Notes: generated by a model from the letters alone, not told the origin. Counted from the first letter of the stretch, positions 1 to 8,435 are shown. The stretch is 46,600 nucleotides of DNA from UBA1227 sp963629305 (GCA_963629305.1 CAVGIJ010000011.1:1-46600); one strand, 5' to 3'. Program-made: numbers and translations.

Positions 1-1
1 A

Positions 2-1876
2 GAGCTTGAAACACAGAAAGCGTTGAAAGCGGCGTTTGATGCAGAAAAAAAGAAAATGCACGAACGGGAACAACTTGCGGATAAGAAATCAAAAATTGAG
101 GCGGAGTATCCTCGCTACAACAAACTTGCGGAACTTGAGGTAGAGATTCAAACCGCAGATAAAAATATTTCCGAACAAGAGAAACGCCTAAGTGATGATA
201 AAGCACAGTACGAAAAAGATGCTGCTGTTTTTGCCGCACTTAAAGAAGAAAGCAAATCGTTGACGAATGCAGGTGAAAACAAAGCCAAGTATGAAAATAG
301 CCTTGATAAGGCTGTCGGCAGACAGGTAAAACTCCAAGCTCTTTCCAATATATTCGAGGATTGGCATAAGCTGGATCGGGAATTGGACAGCCTTCAAAAG
401 GAGTATACAAAGGCGGCAAACGCATCTGAAGAAGCAAACCAAATCTACGAAGCAAAGAATCGTGCCTTCATGGATGAGCAGGCCGGAATAATCGCCGAGA
501 CATTGGAGCCCGGCAAACCATGCCCTGTCTGTGGCTCGTTAGAACATCCATGTATCGCAAAAAAATCAGAAGGTGCTCCAACTGAAGCTCAATTGGAGAA
601 AATAAAAGGTGCTGCCGAAAAAGCACGAAAGGACGCTGAAGAAAAAAGCGGTCAGTGCGGAGCGAAAAAAGCTACCTTTGCTGCCAAAGCGGAAGAGCTG
701 AAAAAGAAAATAAAAGAACTGTGGCAGGATATTTCCTCGGAAGAAGCAGAAACTATTCTCCCTGCCGAGATATCTGCTGTTGAGGATGAAATCTCCAAAT
801 TAAAAAGGGCTATTGAAGACGAGGAGAAGAAAGTCAATCGCAGAGATGTGCTTGCAGAAATAATTCCGAAAAAAGAAGCTGAGCTTGAAAAGGTTAAACA
901 TGAAAACTCCGAGCTCGAGAAAAAGCTGGAATCCGAAAAGTCTGCTTTAGCCGAGAAAACGAAACAAAGAGATAAAGAAAAAGCTGATCTTCGCTTTAAA
1001 AACAGAACAGCCGCCGAAAAAGAAGCGCAGTCACTTCAAAAGCAGATCGACGAGATGAAAGAAGCGCACGACAAAGCACAAGGCGAATTGCAGGAGTCTG
1101 AACGAAAATCTGCCGGATATGAATCGTCAATCAAAGGGCTTAAAGAGCAGCTTCCTTCTTGTGAGTTTGACAAAGAAGCGGAAACCGAAAGAAAGAATGA
1201 AGTTGAAGAGATGAAATCAGACGATGATGAGATATCAAAATCTCTTCATACCCGCATACAGACAAACGAAAAGGCGCTTGAAAATATTCGCGGTAGGATA
1301 AGCAATCTTTCAGATTTGGAAAAACGATATGCGTGGATGAAAGCGCTGTCGAATACGGCGAACGGAAACATTTCCGGCAAGGAAAAGATAATGCTCGAGA
1401 CCTACATTCAAATGACATACTTTGATCGCATTATTGATCGTGCCAACACTCGGTTTATGACCATGTCCGGCGGTCAGTATGAGTTAAAACGGAGAAAGGA
1501 AGCCGAGAATAACAGGAGCCAGAGTGGGCTTGATCTCGATGTAATCGATCACTATAACGGGACAGAGAGAAGCGTAAAAACTCTCTCCGGCGGAGAATCT
1601 TTTAAAGCGTCTCTTTCGCTGGCATTGGGACTTTCCGATGAGATACAGGCGTCTGCCGGCGGAGTTAAGCTTGACACAATGTATGTTGACGAAGGCTTCG
1701 GTTCTCTTGATGATGAGTCTCTTGACCAAGCTATGAGAGCACTTTCAAGTCTTACAGATGGCAACCGCCTTGTCGGTATAATTTCTCATGTAAACGAACT
1801 GAAAAGCTGTATTGACAAACAAATTGTCGTAACAAAAGAAAAGAGCGGCGGAAGCAAAGCGAGTATTATAATCTGA
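2..1876 (+). CDS. sbcC: Exonuclease SbcC, C-terminal part (5' end outside window)
   Basis: SbcC is the SMC-like ATPase subunit of the SbcCD nuclease, which cleaves hairpins and protein-blocked DNA ends together with SbcD. The frame is open from base 2, so the gene begins upstream and the Walker A head is not visible. The visible part is about 620 residues of charged Lys/Glu-rich coiled coil. It is interrupted by the zinc-hook motif CPVC about 170 residues in (near bases 520-535). The C-terminal head follows, with signature LSGGES near residue 522, Walker B ending in YVDEGFGSLDDES near 554-566, and an H-loop ISH near 589. It ends in TGA. sbcD would be expected just upstream, outside the window. 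The product is secure; only the 5' extent is unknown. Confidence 0.93.
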   Translation, partial: ELETQKALKAAFDAEKKKMHEREQLADKKSKIEAEYPRYNKLAELEVEIQTADKNISEQEKRLSDDKAQYEKDAAVFAALKEESKSLTNAGENKAKYENSLDKAVGRQVKLQALSNIFEDWHKLDRELDSLQKEYTKAANASEEANQIYEAKNRAFMDEQAGIIAETLEPGKPCPVCGSLEHPCIAKKSEGAPTEAQLEKIKGAAEKARKDAEEKSGQCGAKKATFAAKAEELKKKIKELWQDISSEEAETILPAEISAVEDEISKLKRAIEDEEKKVNRRDVLAEIIPKKEAELEKVKHENSELEKKLESEKSALAEKTKQRDKEKADLRFKNRTAAEKEAQSLQKQIDEMKEAHDKAQGELQESERKSAGYESSIKGLKEQLPSCEFDKEAETERKNEVEEMKSDDDEISKSLHTRIQTNEKALENIRGRISNLSDLEKRYAWMKALSNTANGNISGKEKIMLETYIQMTYFDRIIDRANTRFMTMSGGQYELKRRKEAENNRSQSGLDLDVIDHYNGTERSVKTLSGGESFKASLSLALGLSDEIQASAGGVKLDTMYVDEGFGSLDDESLDQAMRALSSLTDGNRLVGIISHVNELKSCIDKQIVVTKEKSGGSKASIII

Positions 1877-2036
1877 CAGTTGCTGATACTATGAGCTGTC
1901 TGATGAGAGGATTGCAAAAATCATATCGGATGGGATTGTAATTTTGAAGGAGATTCATGGAAATTGGAAACACTCGGCGTGTATTTTATTAAATGAAGAA
2001 AACACGAATCAAAAAATCACGGGGATGGTGAACAAA

Positions 2037-2213
2037 ATGTCAAAGGGCGGCGATTTACTCGGAGGATTATTTGACTTTAACGGTGACGGTAAAACAGACC
2101 TCGGGGAGGAATACATGGCCTACAGGGTCTGGGAGGAATGTATGAAGGATGCCGAGTCCGACAGTGATTCCTTTTTTGGCGGCTCAGATGATTATGACTG
2201 GCGCGACTATTGA
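2037..2213 (+). CDS. Small acidic protein with EF-hand-like loop, probably truncated by in-frame stop
   Basis: This is a 58-residue acidic ORF that I cannot assign to a named family. It contains DFNGDGKTDLGEE, which has the spacing of an EF-hand-type calcium loop, and ends in a Tyr/Asp/Trp-rich tail. I chose the ATG at 2037 because GGGGATGG lies about 10 bases upstream; an in-frame ATG at 2025 and a TTG at 1944 have no convincing ribosome site. The reading frame continues for 73 more codons of matching acidic, Tyr-rich composition after the TGA at 2211-2213. This ORF is therefore either the front half of a gene broken by a nonsense mutation or a protein made by stop readthrough. Function unknown. 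Confidence 0.45.
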   Translation: MSKGGDLLGGLFDFNGDGKTDLGEEYMAYRVWEECMKDAESDSDSFFGGSDDYDWRDY

Positions 2214-2435
2214 GAGGATGGCACGGAATATGGCCTCGACCCTAACGACTTTTACACTGAAGAAGACTACATGGAAGTTCTCGAGATAGAAAAATATGCT
2301 TGGCGAAATGATTGCTACGAAGCCGCAGAATATGACCTTGACCCTGAGAATTATGAGACCAAGGAAGAGTATGAAGAGGCACTAAACGAGGCAAAAATCG
2401 CCGAGAGAAAATCGGTGACAAGGAGAAATACGTAA
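2214..2435 (+). pseudogene. In-frame continuation of the small acidic ORF after TGA
   Basis: Directly after the TGA at 2211-2213 the same frame stays open for 73 codons to TAA at 2433-2435. The sequence is strongly acidic and Tyr-rich and contains two similar segments, YGLDPNDFYTEEDYMEVLE and YDLDPENYETKEEYEEALN, about 30 residues apart. Such a repeat is hard to explain as noise. No start codon with a ribosome site is seen just after the TGA, so this is most likely the 3' half of one gene (2037-2435) interrupted by a nonsense change. Its TAA overlaps the ATG of the hsdM remnant by one base. Confidence 0.5.
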
Positions 2436-2855
2436 TGACTATTAACGAGCTGCAGAAGCAGACCAATACAAACATTCAGGAAAAGGCAAATCTCATTTGG
2501 GAGAGTGCCACGCACCTTGTCGGCCTTTTTAAGCCGCATGAATACGGCAAGGTTATCCTGCCGCTGACGGTTCTCAAGCGTTTTGACGATGCGCTCGCGC
2601 CCACAAAGCAGGCGGTGCTCGATATGAAAAAGAAGCTTGATGCCGCCAGCGGCGCAAACGAAAAAGCTTGCGGACGGCGCGCTGACCCGCACATCCGGCT
2701 ATGCCTTTTACAACACCAGCAAATTCGATTTTGCGAAGCTCCTTGCCGACCCCGATAACATCGAGGACAACTTTGATGATTACACAAGAATTATGTTATG
2801 GACATTTATTTCTGCTGTTTTAAAGATAGCGAAATGGACGCATATAAGCGGTTAA
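2435..2855 (+). pseudogene. hsdM: Type I restriction-modification methylase (HsdM) N-terminal remnant, frameshifted and truncated
   Basis: The first 75 codons from ATG 2435 encode a clear HsdM N-terminal helical domain (IWESATHLVGLFKPHEYGKV, then PLTVLKRFDDALAPT). At about 2660-2667, within or just after an A5 run, the homologous frame moves forward by one: the ADGALTRTSGYAFYNTSKFD and FAKLLADPDNIEDNF segments are read in the next frame. Recognisable sequence stops near 2783, and an unrelated tail runs to a stop at 2853-2855. The whole catalytic domain, with its SAM-binding and NPPF motifs, is missing, and no hsdS or hsdR follows. This is a decayed defence gene that makes no methylase. Confidence 0.85.
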
Positions 2856-2945
2856 CAAGCAGATAAACAAATCACTGAAAACAATATCCACATTGGCAAT
2901 ATAGTCACATGGGTTAGTAGTCTTACTATTTAACGGAGGTATAGT

Positions 2946-3608
2946 ATGTCTAAAGCAATAACAGTTAAGGGCGTGGGGAAAGTCTCCGCTTCTCCTGATT
3001 TTGTGGTTTTGTCTATGGTTCTTGAATCTCAAGATTTGATTTATGAGAAAGCAATGGATGATGCCGCCCAGAACATTGAACAACTTAATACGGCTTTAGA
3101 AATGGTCGGATTTGAGAAAAAATCAGTTAAAACAACAAACTTCAATGTACGTACTGATTATGAATACAAACGTACAAGGAACGGCGATAATGAAAGAGTG
3201 TTTAACGGCTATGTCGTAAAGCACAATCTCAAGGTGGAATTTGATTTCGATTCCAAAAGGCTCGCGAAAACGCTATCTGTTGTCGGTTCGTGCCTTGCAC
3301 ATCCTCAGCTTACCATTTCATTTACGGTTAAAGACCCTACAGCAATCAAAGAAGAAATGCTTCGCCTTGCAGTAGAAAACGCAAAAAGGAAGGCGGAAAT
3401 TCTATGCGATGCAGCGGGAAAACAATTAGGAGATCTTTTGTCCATTGATTATAACTGGGGTGAGCTGAACATTTACTCTGATACCCGTTACGACATGGAA
3501 GATAGTTGCCTTGCAGCGCCGATGACGGCAAAATTCGCTGAAATAGACATAGAACCGGATGATATTGATGTCAGCGATAGCGTAACATTTGTCTGGGAGA
3601 TTAAATAA
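2946..3608 (+). CDS. SIMPL (DUF541) domain-containing protein
   Basis: This 220-residue protein begins with the typical SIMPL-domain opening ITVKGVGKVSASPDFVVLSM. It continues with the periodic segments of the family: a helix of the type AMDDAAQNIEQLNTALEMVG, then SVKTTNFNVR, the NGYVVKHNLKVEF strand and the VENAKRKAEILCDAAGKQLG helix. Most family members are periplasmic or exported, but no signal peptide is visible here, so a cytoplasmic location is inferred. The start has a good ribosome site (ACGGAGG, 2934-2940). It stands alone between the hsdM and NERD-like remnants. The biochemical function of the domain is poorly known; the family assignment is confident. Confidence 0.88.
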   Translation: MSKAITVKGVGKVSASPDFVVLSMVLESQDLIYEKAMDDAAQNIEQLNTALEMVGFEKKSVKTTNFNVRTDYEYKRTRNGDNERVFNGYVVKHNLKVEFDFDSKRLAKTLSVVGSCLAHPQLTISFTVKDPTAIKEEMLRLAVENAKRKAEILCDAAGKQLGDLLSIDYNWGELNIYSDTRYDMEDSCLAAPMTAKFAEIDIEPDDIDVSDSVTFVWEIK

Positions 3609-3711
3609 GGATTTTGGATCAGCAGGTGGTACTGTGTCGCATTCATACACGAGAGCAGAATTACAACAGCCGTCAGATGTTGGATTTTGCGAGGGAATAA
3701 CGGCACTGTAA

Positions 3712-3864
3712 GGTGTGATACTGCCTATAAACAAATACGGAGTATTCATTATTGAGGTCAAAAACCCGATTAAACAAGTGAAGCGGAAATGCGCTCTGGA
3801 AGAATGCAGACGGAATCAGTTTAAAGGAATTTATAGAGAACTGAAATCCGATGTATTTCGTTAA
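3712..3864 (+). pseudogene. Fragment resembling a NERD (nuclease-related) domain
   Basis: The frame is open from just after a TAA at 3709 to TAA 3862-3864. It encodes LPINKYGVFIIEVKNP followed by KQVKRKCALEECRRNQFK. The YGVFIIEVKN core matches the NERD-domain pattern around the catalytic acid and lysine (G-[IV]-F-V-I-E-x-K-N), and a following KQ...AL segment is also usual there. No start codon or ribosome site is seen, and both ends are missing. I read it as a decayed fragment; the match is from memory of the family pattern, so confidence is limited. Confidence 0.4.
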
Positions 3865-3958
3865 CTTTTTGTGAACTTTCGTTAATATTTTACGGTTTTA
3901 TATGAATTTTTTCTGAATATTTCACGATTTACTCCGAAGGATTTATATGGTAGCATTA

Positions 3959-4002
3959 TACAGCGTTTTGTATTGTGGTTAAAAACAATACAAAGCGCTG
4001 TA
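3959..4002 (+). promoter_or_regulatory. Strong inverted repeat in the leader of the CotH gene
   Basis: Two 18-base arms (3959-3976 and 3985-4002) flank an 8-base loop. In RNA they pair at every position with a single G-U. The right arm ends 9 bases before the ribosome site and no T-run follows, so it is not an intrinsic terminator. It could be a dyad operator for a dimeric repressor, or a 5' mRNA hairpin that stabilises the message or gates translation. Seen directly; its function is inferred. Confidence 0.6.
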
Positions 4003-4023
4003 TTCAAGTGAGGGGGAACTACA

Positions 4024-6264
4024 ATGAAGAAACGAATTGCACTGGCACTTGCTTTGTGTATGCTCATATCCGTTTTTATAGGGACTGCATCCATGGCATA
4101 TGCGGAGGACAGGGCGGCAACAGAGAGTGCAATAGCAACACAGAATGCTGCGGCTGTTGAAAATACATCGGAGACATCTGAGGAAGATATCAACACGGCC
4201 GGCTATACCACACTTTATGATACCGTACTTTATGTTGAAAAGAATGAGGCATCAGGCCTCCCGGGAAGACTTAATATTGACTTTAAAACATTGAGCTTTA
4301 CAGGCACGGTTTATCTTCCGGGTACGGCAACACCGGAGGGACTTTTCATCTCCTGGGACGATGAGAGCCTGTCACTCATAAAAGACGGAATTGCATATGA
4401 GAGCGGAACTCTTCCGGTACCTATGGTCGGAGAGAGTGAGACATATACGGTTAAGCGCAATTCACTTGTTTCGGTTATCACAATCAAGACAATGAAGGCA
4501 TCTTCTGAAGTTGCAAGCATGTTCTTAAACCTTGATGAGTCACTCGGAACCGTAGATGCGATGAACTCGGATGATGATCACGAGACAAAGTGCTTCGGCT
4601 CAATGATTTTTGACAATGACACATATGATTACCTCAGCATAAAGGGCAGAGGCAATTCAACATGGGGCTTTGACAAGAAGCCATACAATATTACATTCTA
4701 CAAGAAGCCAAATGCTAAAAAAGGCTATGGCGCTTATGAGAAAAAGGACAAGACAGAGCTTATTGACGGGGTAGAGTCAAAGCAGTGGTCACTCCTTGCA
4801 AACTATCTTGACAATTCACTTATGCGAAACAAGATTGGTCTTGACCTTGCCGAGAAGCTCGGAATAGGTCTTCAGACAAGGTTTGTTGACGTTTACATGA
4901 ACGGTGAATACCTCGGAAATTATCTTCTTACACCGAAGAATGATTATCAGGCACCGGACGGCGGATACGCACTCGAGAATGACAACTATCTCAGCACTAC
5001 GGAGGACGGAGAGGTTGAGGATTATCAATTCACTCTTCCGGGCATGAAGGAGCCGGGAACGGTTGTCGGAGACGGATACTACAGCCGTATCACCATAAAG
5101 TCACTCGGTGATGATGCCGCAGATGCGGGGGAAAACAGAGAGACCATAGAGAACTACGTAACAACTGCATGGAATGCTCTTCTTGACTATGACTCTGAGG
5201 ATTATCAAAACTACTTCGACATGGATTCATGGGCAAAGATGTATCTCATGTACGAGGTTGCAAAGACATATGATGCATTTTCGGGAAGTATCCTCATGCA
5301 CCGTGACGGACTTACTGCAGATGACAAGCTTATCGCAGGTCCGGTTTGGGACCTTGATACCACCTTCGGAAGAACGATGTATAAATTCTTTGTCGGAATC
5401 ACACTTCCGAGACAGCTTTCGGCTCAGGGCTGGTATGTTGACAGCATTGGACTTTCTACAAATGATGAGCCTGTAAGTCTTTTACAGGAACTCGGTAAGC
5501 ATGAAAGCTTCTTAAAGCATGTCGCAAAAGTTTACAGCGAGTATAAGACGGCATTCGAGGAAATTGTTGATGATGTTAACACACAGCAAATGATCCTTTC
5601 GGATTCTGCCGACATGAACAATGACCTTTGGGGTCTTCACCATCTCGGTGTTTACTTTGTTCCGGTTCCGCTTACTGTCGGCACGGGAGAGTATCAGCTT
5701 CATTACAAGATAACAGACTCATGGGACGCATATATTGACAACCTTCGCGAGTACACGACAAAGCGTGTGAAGTACCTCACGGACAACCTTTATGTTGAGG
5801 CACCGCAGGGAACCGTAAGCGGCGAATCATCTGCTGCAGAGGGAGAAAAAATTACATTGACTGCCGACATCACCGCAGGCAATGTAAACAATTCTTATCA
5901 GTGGCAGAGCAGTACGGACGGTGTAACATGGACGGATATCAGCGGAGCAACAAATGCAACTCTTGAAATCTCAAATCTCACCAAAGACATGAACGGTACT
6001 CAGTATCGCTGTGTTGTTACGAATAAGGGCAACGACATTGTGACCATTCATACCGGCGTTGTTGAAAATGCGAGAGAAACAGTTCTCTCTCCGGTAACAA
6101 TAACCGTAACCGAAAAGCAGGTTGACAGCGGCAGCACAACAGAGCCGGAAAAGGAAAATCCGACAACACCCGACACGGATACAAATAAAGATTCGAATAA
6201 GAACAAAGTGGAGAGTGCCATAAAGAAGATTTTCTCATTCTTCAAAAAGCTTTTCAGAAGATAA
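4024..6264 (+). CDS. Secreted CotH-kinase family protein with Ig-like domain
   Basis: This 746-residue protein has a classic signal peptide (about residues 1-27, cleavage after AYA). The CotH kinase-like domain spans roughly 160-590: SIKGRGNSTWGFDKKPY (205-221), a KQWSLLANYLDNSLMRNKIG segment (253-272), FVDVYMNGEYLGNYLL (287-302) and the acidic motif GPVWDLDTTFGR (439-450). CotH is an atypical protein kinase of spore coats, but in gut bacteria such domains are common on exported proteins of unknown substrate. A YQWQSSTDG-type Ig-like domain follows (about 600-690), then a Thr/Pro/Asp-rich linker. The end is a short basic amphipathic tail (KKIFSFFKKLFRR), with no LPxTG sortase motif. The start is supported by AGGGGG 7 bases upstream. 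It is a single-gene unit closed by the terminator at 6297. Confidence 0.92.
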   Translation: MKKRIALALALCMLISVFIGTASMAYAEDRAATESAIATQNAAAVENTSETSEEDINTAGYTTLYDTVLYVEKNEASGLPGRLNIDFKTLSFTGTVYLPGTATPEGLFISWDDESLSLIKDGIAYESGTLPVPMVGESETYTVKRNSLVSVITIKTMKASSEVASMFLNLDESLGTVDAMNSDDDHETKCFGSMIFDNDTYDYLSIKGRGNSTWGFDKKPYNITFYKKPNAKKGYGAYEKKDKTELIDGVESKQWSLLANYLDNSLMRNKIGLDLAEKLGIGLQTRFVDVYMNGEYLGNYLLTPKNDYQAPDGGYALENDNYLSTTEDGEVEDYQFTLPGMKEPGTVVGDGYYSRITIKSLGDDAADAGENRETIENYVTTAWNALLDYDSEDYQNYFDMDSWAKMYLMYEVAKTYDAFSGSILMHRDGLTADDKLIAGPVWDLDTTFGRTMYKFFVGITLPRQLSAQGWYVDSIGLSTNDEPVSLLQELGKHESFLKHVAKVYSEYKTAFEEIVDDVNTQQMILSDSADMNNDLWGLHHLGVYFVPVPLTVGTGEYQLHYKITDSWDAYIDNLREYTTKRVKYLTDNLYVEAPQGTVSGESSAAEGEKITLTADITAGNVNNSYQWQSSTDGVTWTDISGATNATLEISNLTKDMNGTQYRCVVTNKGNDIVTIHTGVVENARETVLSPVTITVTEKQVDSGSTTEPEKENPTTPDTDTNKDSNKNKVESAIKKIFSFFKKLFRR

Positions 6265-6296
6265 GTTGCTTGAAAAAATACATATAACATAAAGAG

Positions 6297-6336
6297 ACCC
6301 ACCTGTGATTGCTCACGGGTGGGTTGATTTTTACTG
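6297..6336 (+). terminator. Intrinsic terminator after the CotH gene
   Basis: A 12-bp stem (6297-6308 with 6313-6324, one mismatch giving a G-U or A-C-type position) has a 4-base loop TTGC and is followed by a T-rich tract. It lies 32 bases after the CotH stop codon and separates that gene from the patatin gene. Confidence 0.85.
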
Positions 6337-6522
6337 TTTTTTCATTTGTCTTAAGAATAGCAGTACTGCGAGAACTGAAATGACAATCTCAAATGCGGCA
6401 TCCGTTATCTCATCACGGGTAAATTTGTTTTTCGACCCGATTCTTCTTGACGGAAAAATGTTGAATGGTATGATAGTAATCAGACTGAAAAAATTCAATA
6501 AATATTTGTGAGAGGCGTTACT

Positions 6523-7362
6523 ATGAAAATCGGACTTGTACTTGAAGGCGGCGCAATGAAAGGAATGCATACGAGTGGAGTTTTGGATGTTTTCCTTGAT
6601 AACAATATATCTTTTGACGGCGCTATAGGAGTATCTGCGGGTGCGTTGTTTGGAGTGAATTTTGTTTCAAAACAGCACGGCAGAGCAATCCGTTACAACT
6701 CAAAATACTGCTCGGACAAGCATTATATGGGACTGTATTCTCTTCTGACAACCGGAAACGTTGTGAATACTGAGTTTGCATACTACACTGTTCCGCAGAA
6801 GCTGGACATTTTTGATGACGAGACCTACAAAAACGGTATTCCGTTTTACGTTGTAGTTACCAATATTGAAACAGGAGAAGCGGAATACCCGAGGCTAAAC
6901 AGTGTATTTTCAGAGATGGAAACACTGCGTGCGTCCGGTGCCATGCCGTTTTTTTCAAAGCCCGTAAAGCTCGGAGACAGTTACTATCTTGACGGGGGAG
7001 TGGCTGACAGTATACCGTTTGAAAAGTTCAGGGAAATGGGCTATGAAAAGTTGGTCGTGGTTCTCACAAAAGATAAGGATTATGTAAAAGGCCCCATGCC
7101 GAAGAAAATGGTGGAAGCGCTTTACGCAAAAAAATATCCCGAATTTGCAAATGCTCTTATAAACAGGCATGAGATGTACAATGAGCAGGTGAGAAAACTT
7201 CGGGAGCTTGAAGCATCAGGCGATGCTTTTGTCATTCGTCCGTCAAAACCGCTTACCATTTCAAGAATTGAAAAAGACCCTGACAAGCTTTGGGAAGCTT
7301 ATAATCAAGGTCTTGATGACGGCAAAGAGGCTTTGCCGGGTCTTTTGGAATTTTTGAAATAA
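6523..7362 (+). CDS. Patatin-like phospholipase family protein
   Basis: This 279-residue protein is a predicted serine lipid acyl hydrolase with a Ser-Asp dyad. The Gly-rich oxyanion-hole motif EGGAMKGMHTSG lies at residues 8-19, the nucleophile elbow GVSAG has Ser38, and the DGG motif has Asp157. The architecture matches short bacterial patatins of the RssA/YjjU type; no signal peptide or membrane segment is seen, so it is probably cytosolic. The frame opens at GTG 6508, but ATG 6523 is preferred because GAGAGG (6509-6514) lies 8 bases before it. It is convergent with the radical-SAM gene, 11 bases away. Physiological substrate unknown. Confidence 0.92.
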   Translation: MKIGLVLEGGAMKGMHTSGVLDVFLDNNISFDGAIGVSAGALFGVNFVSKQHGRAIRYNSKYCSDKHYMGLYSLLTTGNVVNTEFAYYTVPQKLDIFDDETYKNGIPFYVVVTNIETGEAEYPRLNSVFSEMETLRASGAMPFFSKPVKLGDSYYLDGGVADSIPFEKFREMGYEKLVVVLTKDKDYVKGPMPKKMVEALYAKKYPEFANALINRHEMYNEQVRKLRELEASGDAFVIRPSKPLTISRIEKDPDKLWEAYNQGLDDGKEALPGLLEFLK

Positions 7363-7373
7363 AAACGGTATAT

Positions 7374-8273
7374 TTACCTTAAGGCTTTGTTAAGTGCGTT
7401 AATTACTCTTTTCTTATCCGCACTCCAAAGCGGTGCTATAAGAAGATTTTTCGGGCCGTCTCCGGTCATGCGGTGCATGACGATGTTTTCCGGAAGTGTT
7501 TTAACGAGTGATGTTACCGTAGAAACGTATTCGTCCATGCTCATCACGGAAAACATGGCGGCACGGTAGTCTTTTTCAAGGTCTGTACCGGCAAGAACAT
7601 GTAAAAGCTGTAGCTTTAAGCCCCACGTGCCGCAGGAGACGGCATAGTCAACGGATGCTTTCATGTCATCATAGGTCTCGCCGGGCAGTCCTAAAATGAT
7701 ATGTGTCACAACTTTTATACCGGCTTTGTTGAGTCTTGAAACGGCATCTTTGTAGATGCCGTTTTTGTATGCCCGGCGGATATACCTTGCAGACGCCTCA
7801 TTTGATGTCTGCAAGCCGAGCTCTACCCACACGGGCTTTATTTTGTTTAAGTCACTCAGCATCCCGACAACTTCATCCGGCAGGCAATCGGGACGGGTTG
7901 CAACTGAAAGAACGGCAATGTCCGGACGGTTTATTGCAGCAGTATACAGTTCTTTCAGCGCCTGCAAATCGCCGTAAGTATTTGTGTAGCTTTGAAAATA
8001 TGCTATGAAGCGGTCGGCGTGAGCCTTTTTGCTCACACGCTGTTTGGCATCTTTTATTTGTACATCAAGTTCATCGGGCGTGACTATGGCTCCGTTTTCT
8101 TTGCGCGCGGTTTTCGCGGCAAAGTCGCCGGAGCCGCCCTCTGAGCAAAAAATACACCCGCCGACCGCAATCGACCCGTCCCGTGTCGGGCATGTGCAGC
8201 CGGATGACAGAGATAACTTATAAAGCTTTTCACCGTATTCACTTTTAAGATAATCGCTGAGGGATGTGTACAT
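7374..8273 (-). CDS. TIGR01212 family radical SAM protein (YhcC-like)
   Basis: This 299-residue radical-SAM protein has the family's cluster-binding region near the N terminus: TCPTRDG, then GGCIFCSEGGSGDF, with Cys28, Cys40 and Cys43. This is followed by FIAYFQSYTNTYG, SVATRPDCLPDEV, WVELGLQTSNE and HIILGLPGET. The long gap between the first and second Cys is normal for TIGR01212/YhcC. The reaction catalysed is not known. The frame extends to GTG 8291, but the ATG at 8273 has AAAGGA 9 bases upstream, whereas the GTG has no ribosome site. It is transcribed divergently from the CPBP operon across an A+T-rich spacer. Confidence 0.93.
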   Translation of the reverse strand: MYTSLSDYLKSEYGEKLYKLSLSSGCTCPTRDGSIAVGGCIFCSEGGSGDFAAKTARKENGAIVTPDELDVQIKDAKQRVSKKAHADRFIAYFQSYTNTYGDLQALKELYTAAINRPDIAVLSVATRPDCLPDEVVGMLSDLNKIKPVWVELGLQTSNEASARYIRRAYKNGIYKDAVSRLNKAGIKVVTHIILGLPGETYDDMKASVDYAVSCGTWGLKLQLLHVLAGTDLEKDYRAAMFSVMSMDEYVSTVTSLVKTLPENIVMHRMTGDGPKNLLIAPLWSADKKRVINALNKALR

Positions 8274-8435
8274 TGGCGGGAGTCCTTTCACATTTATTTT
8301 TTATTTCACACTATCTTTTAACTTATACTTTTAACTCATATAATAATTATATATAAATAATAACATTTGTGTAGAAAAGTTTGACATGTTGTGTTAGAAT
8401 AAATGGCAGTCTTTAGGTGTAGCGGAGGTGGATTC

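Larger units (their letters stand above)
3609..4023 (+). other. 415-bp intergenic stretch: gene debris and cotH leader
   Basis: From 3609 to about 3711 I see no recognisable coding sequence. From 3712 to 3864 lies the NERD-like fragment. From about 3865 to 3960 the sequence is very A+T-rich, and a possible promoter sits at TTTACT (3928-3933) and TAGCAT (3951-3956) with 17 bases between them. A strong hairpin at 3959-4002 and the ribosome site AGGGGG (4011-4016) lead into the CotH gene. Confidence 0.5.

Noticed and set aside
1880..2036. Open frame extending upstream of the small acidic ORF (from about 1891, including TTG 1944)
   Set aside because: No ribosome site, no recognisable motif and a composition unlike the acidic ORF; treated as spacer.
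2211..2213. Genome-wide recoding of TGA as tryptophan or another residue
   Set aside because: sbcC, sufC, mnmA, the LCP-like gene and other intact genes end in TGA at the expected family lengths, so TGA is a standard stop here.
8381..8400. TTGACA 8381 with TAGAAT 8395 as a normal promoter for the CPBP gene
   Set aside because: The spacer is only 8 bases; the extended -10 alone (TGTTAGAAT) is the more plausible element.
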